From: Candidatus Sulfotelmatobacter sp.
GTDB taxonomy: Bacteria > Acidobacteriota > Terriglobia > Terriglobales > Acidobacteriaceae
Reading direction: 5' to 3'
Assembly: GCA_030049565.1 (NCBI GenBank)
Contig: JASIKQ010000246.1
Span: forward strand, 1 to 6,065
Length of the DNA stretch: 6,065 nt
Shown here one piece after another: positions 1-5,608 of this stretch. The notes under the pieces were generated by a model that saw only the letters and a program-made list of their open reading frames with translations, was not told the origin of the DNA and made no database searches. Position 1 is the first letter of the stretch; each line of letters begins with the position of its first letter. The position numbers and the translations under genes were made by a program.

Positions 1-1423
1 CTTGTGCGAGCACGTCAATGGTGCGCCGGCCTTCGGCATCGATGCCGGTCTGGTTCGTGACCAGCCCGATGCGTTTCTTGCGGCCGGCTACTTGCAGAAC
101 GTCGAAGCCGTGCTGTTCCAGAACCTCGATTCCGGTTTTCACCTCGCCGTTGCGCGCGCTCATGCGCCGTGCCGCGCTCTGCGCCTCGTTATAGCCAGTA
201 ATGCTCGTCGCCTGCACTGCTTCCCTTTCGCTTGCAGTCAGCGGCAAGGCGGCTGCAACCGCCGTGGCAACTTTCGCGCGCAGAGCGATGGCGTTACCTT
301 TGCCGCGCGGATGCACTGCATTAGTCAGCAAAATGATGTAGGAATTTGTGGTGGGATCGAGCCACATCGAGGTTCCCGTAAAACCCGTGTGCCCGAAGCC
401 TCCCACCGGCAGCAGGTCGCCGCGGTTGGAGGAATACGGAGAATCGATATCCCAGCCAAAGCCGCGCAGTACGGGCGCTTGCGGTGGCTGCTCTGGTGAA
501 GTCATCTTTTCGACCGAGAGCCGCGACAAAATGCCGTCGCCATCGTTCAGCAGCGCCTGCGCAAATTTCGCCAGATCGTCGGCCGTGGAAAACAGTCCCG
601 CCTGTCCGGCGACGCCGCCCATGCGCCGCGTGGTGGGATCGTGCACAACTCCACGCAGCATGTGCTCGTTCTCGTCATATTGCGTGGGCGCAATCTTCGC
701 TCGCCAAGCTGACGGAGGCAGAAAACGCGTATGCGTCATCTTGAGCGGAGCAAAGATATGCCGCTCGCAATACTCATCGAGTGATTCGCCCGATACATGC
801 TCGACCAACTCTCCGAGTACGATGAAATTGATGTCGCTGTAGGAGAATTTCGAACCCGGTGGATCGACTGGCGTCTCTGCGTTCGCCATGCGATAGGCCG
901 TGTCTTTTCCTTCCCACGGCGTTTTCAAATCGAGATCCGGTTCCAGCCCTGAATAGTGCGTCAACAACTGGCGGAGGGTGATGTCCTGCTTGCCGTTCTG
1001 GGCAAAGTCAGGCACGTATTTTGCTACGGGATCGTTCAGCCTTATTTTCCCCTGCTCGACTAGCTGCATTACCGCGGTGGTCGTAGCAACCACTTTGGTG
1101 AGCGACGCAATATCAAAAATGGTATCGAGGGTCATCAGCTCGCGGCGAGGCTCCAGAGCGCGCTCGCCATAGGCTTTGCGGTAAATCACCTTCCCATCGT
1201 GGCCAACGATTAGAACCGCGCCGGGAATTGTGCCTTCGGCGATCGCCTGGCGGATGACGGAATCAACCGCAGGCATCGCAACTGAATGCTTGGGGACGGG
1301 CGCTGCCCCGGCCTGCCCGATCGCAAGAAAGATCGCCGGAAAGCTGCACAGTGTGGCGAGCACGATACGCCTGGCTCCGAAAAGCCTGATTCTGATAAGT
1401 CTGGATGCGACGCCTCCACGCAT
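1..1423 (-). CDS. Exported serine hydrolase (beta-lactamase fold) fused to NamZ/DUF1343 exo-N-acetylmuramidase; C-terminus beyond left edge
   Basis: This minus-strand frame is open from ATG at 1423-1421 to the left edge and shows 474 residues. Residues 1-41 look like a signal peptide: an Arg-rich start, a hydrophobic stretch at about 20-36, and an Ala-Gly-Ala-Ala cleavage region. Residues ~52-395 form a complete beta-lactamase/S12-type domain. The nucleophile motif is SLTK (S107, K110), the second motif is YSD (Y195-D197), and HTG (345-347) stands in the place of KTG. After a short linker, residues ~430-474 match the start of DUF1343/NamZ, with GLVTNQTG (453-460) and a following R-x-T-I-D-V-L. 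NamZ enzymes release MurNAc from the non-reducing end of peptidoglycan glycans. The hydrolase domain could be an amidase or esterase acting on the same polymer, which is inference. The rest of the NamZ domain lies outside the window. No clear Shine-Dalgarno sequence precedes the ATG, so the start rests on the signal peptide. The gene diverges from the second hydrolase and murQ. Confidence 0.88.
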   Translation of the reverse strand, partial: MRGGVASRLIRIRLFGARRIVLATLCSFPAIFLAIGQAGAAPVPKHSVAMPAVDSVIRQAIAEGTIPGAVLIVGHDGKVIYRKAYGERALEPRRELMTLDTIFDIASLTKVVATTTAVMQLVEQGKIRLNDPVAKYVPDFAQNGKQDITLRQLLTHYSGLEPDLDLKTPWEGKDTAYRMANAETPVDPPGSKFSYSDINFIVLGELVEHVSGESLDEYCERHIFAPLKMTHTRFLPPSAWRAKIAPTQYDENEHMLRGVVHDPTTRRMGGVAGQAGLFSTADDLAKFAQALLNDGDGILSRLSVEKMTSPEQPPQAPVLRGFGWDIDSPYSSNRGDLLPVGGFGHTGFTGTSMWLDPTTNSYIILLTNAVHPRGKGNAIALRAKVATAVAAALPLTASEREAVQATSITGYNEAQSAARRMSARNGEVKTGIEVLEQHGFDVLQVAGRKKRIGLVTNQTGIDAEGRRTIDVLAQ

Positions 1424-1515
1424 TTGTTGCGCGAGAGTGCGCTGTGAGTCTGCCGAAGCAGCGTGAACACCCCAGCCGGGGCGCGATTTGGAATTAGCAG
1501 GAGATATGCTTTGAC

Positions 1516-1543
1516 TTTACACAACTACTGCGGCAGGACTCAA
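1516..1543 (-). promoter_or_regulatory. Possible sigma-70-type promoter for the NamZ fusion gene
   Basis: On the minus strand, TTGAGT (1543-1538) and TGTAAA (1521-1516) are separated by 16 bases. Each matches the -35 and -10 consensus at four of six positions. The elements lie in the 147-bp gap between the divergent genes and would give a leader of roughly 85 bases. This is a weak, pattern-only call. No comparably good promoter was seen for the plus-strand operon in the same gap. Confidence 0.25.
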
Positions 1544-1570
1544 TAATCACAAGTAATCACGTCCCGCGCA

Positions 1571-2707
1571 ATGCAATACTATGGATTCTTTCCGGGGATT
1601 GTGGACCAGATCTCGCTCCAATACGCCTTTGGCAACCAGGATGAAATTTTTGCATCCGCATTCTCGATTTTGCGGGAAGCGATTGCGGCGCGCGCCTTCC
1701 CCACAGCCTCCCTATCCGTAACCTGCCGCGGACGACTGGTCGCTTTAAAAGCGTTCGGGAGTTTTACTTTTGAAGACGAGGCCGGATGGAACGTAACTCC
1801 TGCCACATTATTCGACCTCGCTTCGCTGACTAAAGTCGTCGCAACTACGTCCATGGCGATGCTACTTTACGAACGCGGATTGCTCGATCTCGAAGCTCCT
1901 GTGGCGGCGATTGTGCCCGAATTCTTGAGCGACACGGGCAAAGATCCACGCCGGCGTGAAGTCACTTTACGAATGCTTCTTGCGCATTCTTCCGGTCTGC
2001 CTGCATACGAAAAACTGTTTGTGCAGGCAGCCACGCGCGACGAATTGCTGCGCGCCGTTCTTACCATGCCACTCGCCCGCGAACCCGGGGTGCGCGCAGA
2101 ATATAGCGACATTGGATTTATTCTTTTCGGCGTTGCTCTCGAGCGGCTTGCCGACGAATCGCTCGACCGCTTTTGCCAGCGGGAAATTGTCGCACCGCTG
2201 GCGATGGCGAATACAACTTTCAATCCGCCGATGGAAATTCGTAGGGCAATTCCGCCCACGGCGAATGACAAAACCTTTCGCGGCCGCATCATCCAAGGAG
2301 AAGTGCAGGATGAAAACGCTTTTGTGCTCGGCGGGGTGGCTGCGCACGCCGGGCTTTTTTCCACTGCCGAAGACATGGCTAAATTTGCTCATACCATGCT
2401 GAACGGCGGGCAGCCAATCCTGAGGCCGGAAACCATTTCTCTATTCACCCGCCGCGAGTCCGCCCCCACGGGTACATTGCGCGCGTTGGGTTGGGACACT
2501 CCTTCAATTCCTTCGCAGTCGGGAAAATATTTTTCTCCCCAGTCTTATGGTCATCTGGGCTACACCGGAACTTCTCTCTGGATCGATCCGCTGCGCCAGC
2601 TCTCGGTCACGCTGTTGACGAACCGCACGTGGCCGGACAGCTCAAATCAAGCGATCAAACAGGTGCGACCGGGATTCCACGATGCCGTGATGCAAGCGCT
2701 TCAATAG
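1571..2707 (+). CDS. Beta-lactamase-fold serine hydrolase (S12/AmiE-like), probably cytoplasmic
   Basis: This 378-residue protein covers a full beta-lactamase/transpeptidase-like domain. SLTK (S85, K88) is the nucleophile motif, YSD (178-180) is the second motif, and HLG (328-330) followed by YTGTS replaces KTG. Such proteins include esterases, D-aminopeptidases and the MurNAc-L-Ala amidase AmiE (YbbE) of Bacillus subtilis. The motif surroundings closely resemble those of the exported divergent neighbour (the same SLTKVVATT block and GH-x-G-[FY]-TGTS block), so the two are paralogs. No signal peptide or membrane segment is visible at the N-terminus, suggesting a cytosolic role. The gene sits one base before murQ, so an amidase acting on MurNAc-peptides is a reasonable inference, but the substrate cannot be read from sequence. 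An in-frame stop lies about 25 bases upstream of the ATG, so the N-terminus cannot extend far. No clear ribosome binding site precedes the ATG, and an internal GTG at 1601 is a weaker alternative start. Confidence 0.9.
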   Translation: MQYYGFFPGIVDQISLQYAFGNQDEIFASAFSILREAIAARAFPTASLSVTCRGRLVALKAFGSFTFEDEAGWNVTPATLFDLASLTKVVATTSMAMLLYERGLLDLEAPVAAIVPEFLSDTGKDPRRREVTLRMLLAHSSGLPAYEKLFVQAATRDELLRAVLTMPLAREPGVRAEYSDIGFILFGVALERLADESLDRFCQREIVAPLAMANTTFNPPMEIRRAIPPTANDKTFRGRIIQGEVQDENAFVLGGVAAHAGLFSTAEDMAKFAHTMLNGGQPILRPETISLFTRRESAPTGTLRALGWDTPSIPSQSGKYFSPQSYGHLGYTGTSLWIDPLRQLSVTLLTNRTWPDSSNQAIKQVRPGFHDAVMQALQ

Positions 2708-2708
2708 A

Positions 2709-3656
2709 ATGAAAACTACTTCTGCTTCGAAAGGCGACAAGTTGAGCCGCAGGTTACCTGATCTGCAACGTCTTCGCACCGAGCAAGCCAACTCTGCCGC
2801 CTTCGCACTCGACTGCAAGTCTTCCATCGAAATCGCCCGTCTGATTAATGCCGAGGATACCTCTGTTGCCTTCGCAGTGAGCCTCGTGCTACCGCACATC
2901 GCGCGGGCTATCGACTTCGTCGCCAATGGCCTTCGCCGAGGTGGACGTCTGATCTATGTCGGCGCGGGCACGAGCGGACGCATCGCCGCAATTGACGCCG
3001 TTGAATGCGCGCCCACTTTCAACACCGATCGTGTGCAATTCATTATCGCGGGAGGCGCGAAGGCGCTGGCCGTGGCATCGGAAATCAGCGAAGACGATTC
3101 TGGCGAAGGCCGCAAGGAAATGGCACGGCGGAAGCCGGGAAAAGACGACGTGGTGATCGGCATAGCCTCAAGCGGACGCACTCCCTTTACCGTGGCAGCC
3201 GTGGCGGAAGCGCGGCGGCGAAAAGCATGCACGATCGCCCTGACCTGCAATCCCAACTCTCCACTGGAACGCGCCGCGCGCTTTTCCATCGTCACTCAGG
3301 TTGGCCCCGAAGTTCTTGCCGGATCGTCGCGAATGAAAGCCGGAACCGCGCATAAGATGGTCCTGAACATCATCTCGACAGCGGTTATGGCGCGGATCGG
3401 TTATGTCTACGGCAACCTGATGGTCAACGTCTCGCCGAAGAACGAAAAACTGCGGCAGCGGGCGATTGCGATTCTCGCAAGCGCCACGGGAGCCACTCGC
3501 GAATCTGCCCGCGCCGCCCTCGAATCCTCTGGCAATCGCACTCCAGTGGCGTTGGTGATGCTGGCCGCCAAGGTGAGCCGATTGCAAGCAGTAGCTGCTT
3601 TAAAAAAGGCCCACGGCCACGTTCGCAACGCCATTGCATTCGCCGCGAAGTCTTAA
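2709..3656 (+). CDS. murQ: N-acetylmuramic acid 6-phosphate etherase MurQ
   Basis: MurQ cleaves the lactyl ether of MurNAc-6-phosphate to give GlcNAc-6-phosphate and D-lactate in the cytoplasm, feeding cell-wall sugar into amino-sugar metabolism. The 315-residue product is close to the usual ~300. The SIS fold shows GAGTSGR (85-91), followed by the conserved VEC with the likely catalytic glutamate E99 and then APTF. IAGG (113-116), SED (127-129, second acidic site) and ASSGRTP (153-159) follow. The family signature SSRMKAGTAHKMVLN covers 206-220. The C-terminal helical segment ends with a GHVRNAI motif. The start codon lies one base after the upstream hydrolase stop (TAG-A-ATG), with no separate Shine-Dalgarno sequence, so translation is probably coupled. 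No terminator is seen directly after the gene, so transcripts may continue towards the small secreted protein. The identification is firm. The paralogous GckR-type SIS proteins are longer. Confidence 0.97.
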   Translation: MKTTSASKGDKLSRRLPDLQRLRTEQANSAAFALDCKSSIEIARLINAEDTSVAFAVSLVLPHIARAIDFVANGLRRGGRLIYVGAGTSGRIAAIDAVECAPTFNTDRVQFIIAGGAKALAVASEISEDDSGEGRKEMARRKPGKDDVVIGIASSGRTPFTVAAVAEARRRKACTIALTCNPNSPLERAARFSIVTQVGPEVLAGSSRMKAGTAHKMVLNIISTAVMARIGYVYGNLMVNVSPKNEKLRQRAIAILASATGATRESARAALESSGNRTPVALVMLAAKVSRLQAVAALKKAHGHVRNAIAFAAKS

Positions 3657-3743
3657 GGTTACTTTAGTGACGTGCGTTTTCTTGTTTTCCGCATATGCGC
3701 AAATCTTTTTCACTCGCGCTTCTTTAGCCTGTGTAAGTCGAAC

Positions 3744-3816
3744 ATCGGCCATGCATTTTTGGTATGCCGATTGCCCATTTCATGGGCGAAAGCCGCGCCA
3801 GTCGGGCTTCCCGGAC
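3744..3816 (+). promoter_or_regulatory. Structured 5' leader: three consecutive hairpins upstream of the small secreted protein gene
   Basis: The spacer after murQ (3657-3860) can fold into three adjacent stems. Stem 1 pairs 3744-3754 with 3762-3771: ATCGG, a bulged C, then CATGC against GTATG and CCGAT, with one G-T pair. Stem 2 pairs GCCCAT (3773-3778) with ATGGGC (3782-3787) around a 3-base loop. Stem 3 can form in two exclusive ways: AAGCC (3790-3794) with GGCTT (3805-3809), or GTCGGG (3801-3806) with CCC-G-GAC (3810-3816, one bulge). The last stem lies about 45 bases before the start codon. I do not recognise a known riboswitch class. The stretch could instead be coding or an accident of composition. 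Confidence 0.35.
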
Positions 3817-3849
3817 GGATCTTTCAAGCTTATGCAGATTCCCCCGGAC

Positions 3850-3853
3850 AGGA
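3850..3853 (+). promoter_or_regulatory. Ribosome binding site that fixes the start of the small secreted protein
   Basis: AGGA lies seven bases before ATG at 3861, a standard spacing. This favours the 109-residue product starting with a signal peptide over in-frame upstream starts such as GTG at 3672. Confidence 0.65.
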
Positions 3854-3860
3854 TGAACCT

Positions 3861-4190
3861 ATGAAGATCAATGTGACGCACATCGCCATCGCCGCCCTTT
3901 TCTCACTTTGCCTTTTCTGCGCAAGCAGGGCCCACGCGCAAACAGCTCCGGTTCTATCGAACAACCCAGCGCCCATCCATATGACTGAGCACGTCCAGCA
4001 CGCTACGCGCCATGCCATGGGCGAGGAAACCAGCCTGCTCGGCGACTCCTACTACTCCTATGCGAAGGGCGAAGTTCCGCTGGCGGAACTCGCATCGCCG
4101 ATTTACGAGACTCCTCTGGGCGACGTGGCCCGTACTTACCGGAAACAACACGCCACGGAACCCAAGGCAGTGATGACATTGGAAAAGTAA
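3861..4190 (+). CDS. Small exported protein of unknown function
   Basis: The gene encodes 109 residues. Residues 1-26 form a typical Sec signal peptide: MK-start, hydrophobic core at about 7-21, and cleavage after Ala-His-Ala before QTAP. The mature part is about 83 residues, hydrophilic and rich in His, Ala, Glu and Tyr. It contains a His-dense patch (roughly 41-52) and a C-terminal basic/acidic stretch. There is no cysteine after the signal peptide, no lipobox and no membrane anchor, so a soluble periplasmic or secreted protein is expected. I do not recognise a domain. It follows murQ by 204 bases on the same strand and is followed by a strong terminator, so it may be the last gene of that transcript or have its own promoter. 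The start was chosen from the AGGA site and the signal peptide; the frame is also open upstream to 3672. Confidence 0.8.
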   Translation: MKINVTHIAIAALFSLCLFCASRAHAQTAPVLSNNPAPIHMTEHVQHATRHAMGEETSLLGDSYYSYAKGEVPLAELASPIYETPLGDVARTYRKQHATEPKAVMTLEK

Positions 4191-4221
4191 CGCGAGTGCG
4201 CCAAAAATTCGCAGTGTTCTC

Positions 4222-4247
4222 AAAGCCCGGCCCCGCGCCGGGCTTTT
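4222..4247. terminator. Rho-independent terminator between convergent genes
   Basis: A perfect 10-bp stem pairs AAAGCCCGGC (4222-4231) with GCCGGGCTTT (4237-4246) around a 5-base loop, and ends in a TTTT tract on the plus strand. It lies 32 bases after the small secreted protein stop and 24 bases beyond the stop of the opposing zinc-ribbon gene. The sequence is partly symmetrical, so it may serve both, but the T tract in the minus direction is only three bases. Confidence 0.85.
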
Positions 4248-4270
4248 GCTTTGAAATGGTTTGATAAGTT

Positions 4271-5596
4271 TTACTGGCTGAGCTTGATCGCTAACTGGCG
4301 TTCGGGCTGCGTCATCTCACTCCACAATTTTTGCAGATCGTTTTGCAAGGCCTGGTTGTCGGGTTCTCTGTGCAGGGCCAGAGCGTACCAACGGTAGGCG
4401 GTGGGCAAATCGCGCGGCGTACAGGTTCCGGTGGAATAAAGAGATCCCATCGAACTCATCGCTTTAGGATTCGACTGGTCGGCCGCGCGCTTTAGTAAGC
4501 GCAAGCCATGGTCGCAGTCCTGGCGCACGCCGCGGCCGTAGATATAGCGTTCGGCTTCGCCGACTGTATCGAGCGGCACTATCGCGGAGGGTTTATGCGG
4601 TTTTAGTTTAGGAGCGGTTGCCTCCGCAGCGGTTTGGGTTTCCGAGGCGGAACTCGCCGGCGTTGATTCGGATTTTTCCGGCGAATTAGAGTTGTCTGGC
4701 TGCCCTTGCGATGAGGGGCTCTGCGTGGTGTCCGCAGAAGATGCATCCGGTGCGGCGGAATTCTGCGGACCAGGTTGTGAAGGGTTTGCCTGCGCCGGAG
4801 CGGCCGCCGCGTTCGGCGAGGGAGTTGTTGAAGCTCCGCTGGCATTCGCCGCACTGCCACTGGCAGAACCCGGCTGCGATGCCGATCCGCTGGGCGGAGT
4901 TGATGTGCCTTCCGCTGCCGATTGGGGTGCGTTGCCATTCGGGGTGGTTGTGGTTGTTGTCGATCCTGTCTGCGCGCCGCTTGTAGACGCATCTGGCGAT
5001 GCCGCTGTAGGCGCCGTTTTCCTTTCGTTGCCGGTCACCCAATCGAATCCCCCTTGCTTCCAATGCAGATAGCCGAATCCCACGGCTAACGCCAGGGCCG
5101 CGACGACCAGCAACAGCTTGCCCCAGCCATGCTTTGGTTCTTCGTCGTCCTCGAGAAGGTAGTCCACACTGCGAGACGATTGCAGATGCGCGCGCGCATC
5201 CTTCACCGAGGATTCGCTGTGAGTGCCGGCGGCATGACTGGAGGGCTTATTGAGCCCAAGGAACGACGGCCCGGCGATCACCGGTTCAGCGTCAGGAGCA
5301 GGCGCCGATTCTCTGCTTGCACTTTGCTTGTCAGCGGGCTTGTAGTCGCTGGTCTTGTCGTCCCCCGGCTTATCACTGGCCGGGGCGACCGCAGCATGGC
5401 TGGAGGACTGTGCAGAAGCACGTGCGACAGACGATGGTCTGATGATCTGAGGCGTGGCGGATCGCGATGCCGCCGGAGAAGATTGCGTGTTGAGTGAAGA
5501 CGAAGCGCCGTCGGGAGTCCGGACGAGCGAGGTTCCGCACATACCGCAGAAGCGGTTGGTCTCCGGGTTTTCATTTCCACATCGCGGGCAGCGCAC
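4271..5596 (-). CDS. Zinc-ribbon membrane protein with low-complexity linker and C-terminal Sel1-like repeats
   Basis: Numbering here starts at GTG 5596 (441 residues). Residues 3-20 form a zinc ribbon with two Cys-x2-Cys pairs ten residues apart (C3, C6, C17, C20) ending in FCGMCG. Residues ~30-155 are Ser/Ala/Pro/Asp-rich and probably disordered. A single membrane segment covers about 159-177. It is followed by a second, ~135-residue Ser/Thr/Ala/Pro/Gln/Asn-rich linker (195-330) that includes a run of six threonines. The C-terminal ~95 residues hold Sel1/TPR-like helical repeats (GRGV-x-QDCDHGLRLLKRA, then GTCTPRDLPTAYRWYALAL). The likely topology is a cytoplasmic zinc ribbon and periplasmic repeats, perhaps for protein-protein contacts at the envelope. 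No enzymatic function is indicated. A TTG three bases further upstream (5599) would also open the frame, but the Shine-Dalgarno spacing favours GTG at 5596. It is convergent with the small secreted protein gene. Confidence 0.85.
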   Translation of the reverse strand: MRCPRCGNENPETNRFCGMCGTSLVRTPDGASSSLNTQSSPAASRSATPQIIRPSSVARASAQSSSHAAVAPASDKPGDDKTSDYKPADKQSASRESAPAPDAEPVIAGPSFLGLNKPSSHAAGTHSESSVKDARAHLQSSRSVDYLLEDDEEPKHGWGKLLLVVAALALAVGFGYLHWKQGGFDWVTGNERKTAPTAASPDASTSGAQTGSTTTTTTPNGNAPQSAAEGTSTPPSGSASQPGSASGSAANASGASTTPSPNAAAAPAQANPSQPGPQNSAAPDASSADTTQSPSSQGQPDNSNSPEKSESTPASSASETQTAAEATAPKLKPHKPSAIVPLDTVGEAERYIYGRGVRQDCDHGLRLLKRAADQSNPKAMSSMGSLYSTGTCTPRDLPTAYRWYALALHREPDNQALQNDLQKLWSEMTQPERQLAIKLSQ

Positions 5597-5600
5597 CAAT

Positions 5601-5608
5601 TCTCCCCT
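5601..5608 (-). promoter_or_regulatory. Ribosome binding site deciding the start of the zinc-ribbon gene
   Basis: On the minus strand AGGGGAGA precedes the gene. Its GGAG core is five bases from GTG at 5596 but only two from TTG at 5599, so GTG is the better start. A TATACAT element (5615-5609) sits directly upstream, but no -35 hexamer was found at a proper distance. Confidence 0.6.

Noticed and set aside
2..1524. Open frames on both strands at 2-499, 348-842, 484-744, 978-1172, 1230-1466 (plus) and 1210-1524 (minus)
   Set aside because: They lie over the NamZ-fusion gene in other frames, give Cys/Ser/Arg-rich products without domain features, and the fusion frame has clear active-site motifs throughout.
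1511..1547. TTGACT and AATAAT as a plus-strand promoter for the serine hydrolase-murQ operon
   Set aside because: The spacing of about 25 bases is too long for a sigma-70 promoter, and no -10-like hexamer occurs at 17 bases.
1571..2707. Annotation of the serine hydrolase as an antibiotic-resistance beta-lactamase
   Set aside because: Only the fold and the SxxK motif support this. KTG is replaced by HLG, there is no signal peptide, and the neighbour is murQ, all pointing to wall-fragment metabolism.
3658..3671. GTTAC-TTTA-GTGAC hairpin just after murQ as a terminator
   Set aside because: Only five pairs including a G-T, with no following T tract.
3672..3860. N-terminal extension of the small secreted protein to GTG 3672 (172 residues)
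   Set aside because: It would bury a good signal peptide inside the protein and ignore the AGGA site before ATG 3861; the added part has no recognisable features.
4603..5072. Long frames on both strands across the low-complexity linker of the zinc-ribbon gene
   Set aside because: They arise from the Ser/Thr/Ala/Pro-rich codon bias. Products are Arg/Gln/Pro-rich or Gly/Ala/Val-rich and have no ribosome sites or domains.
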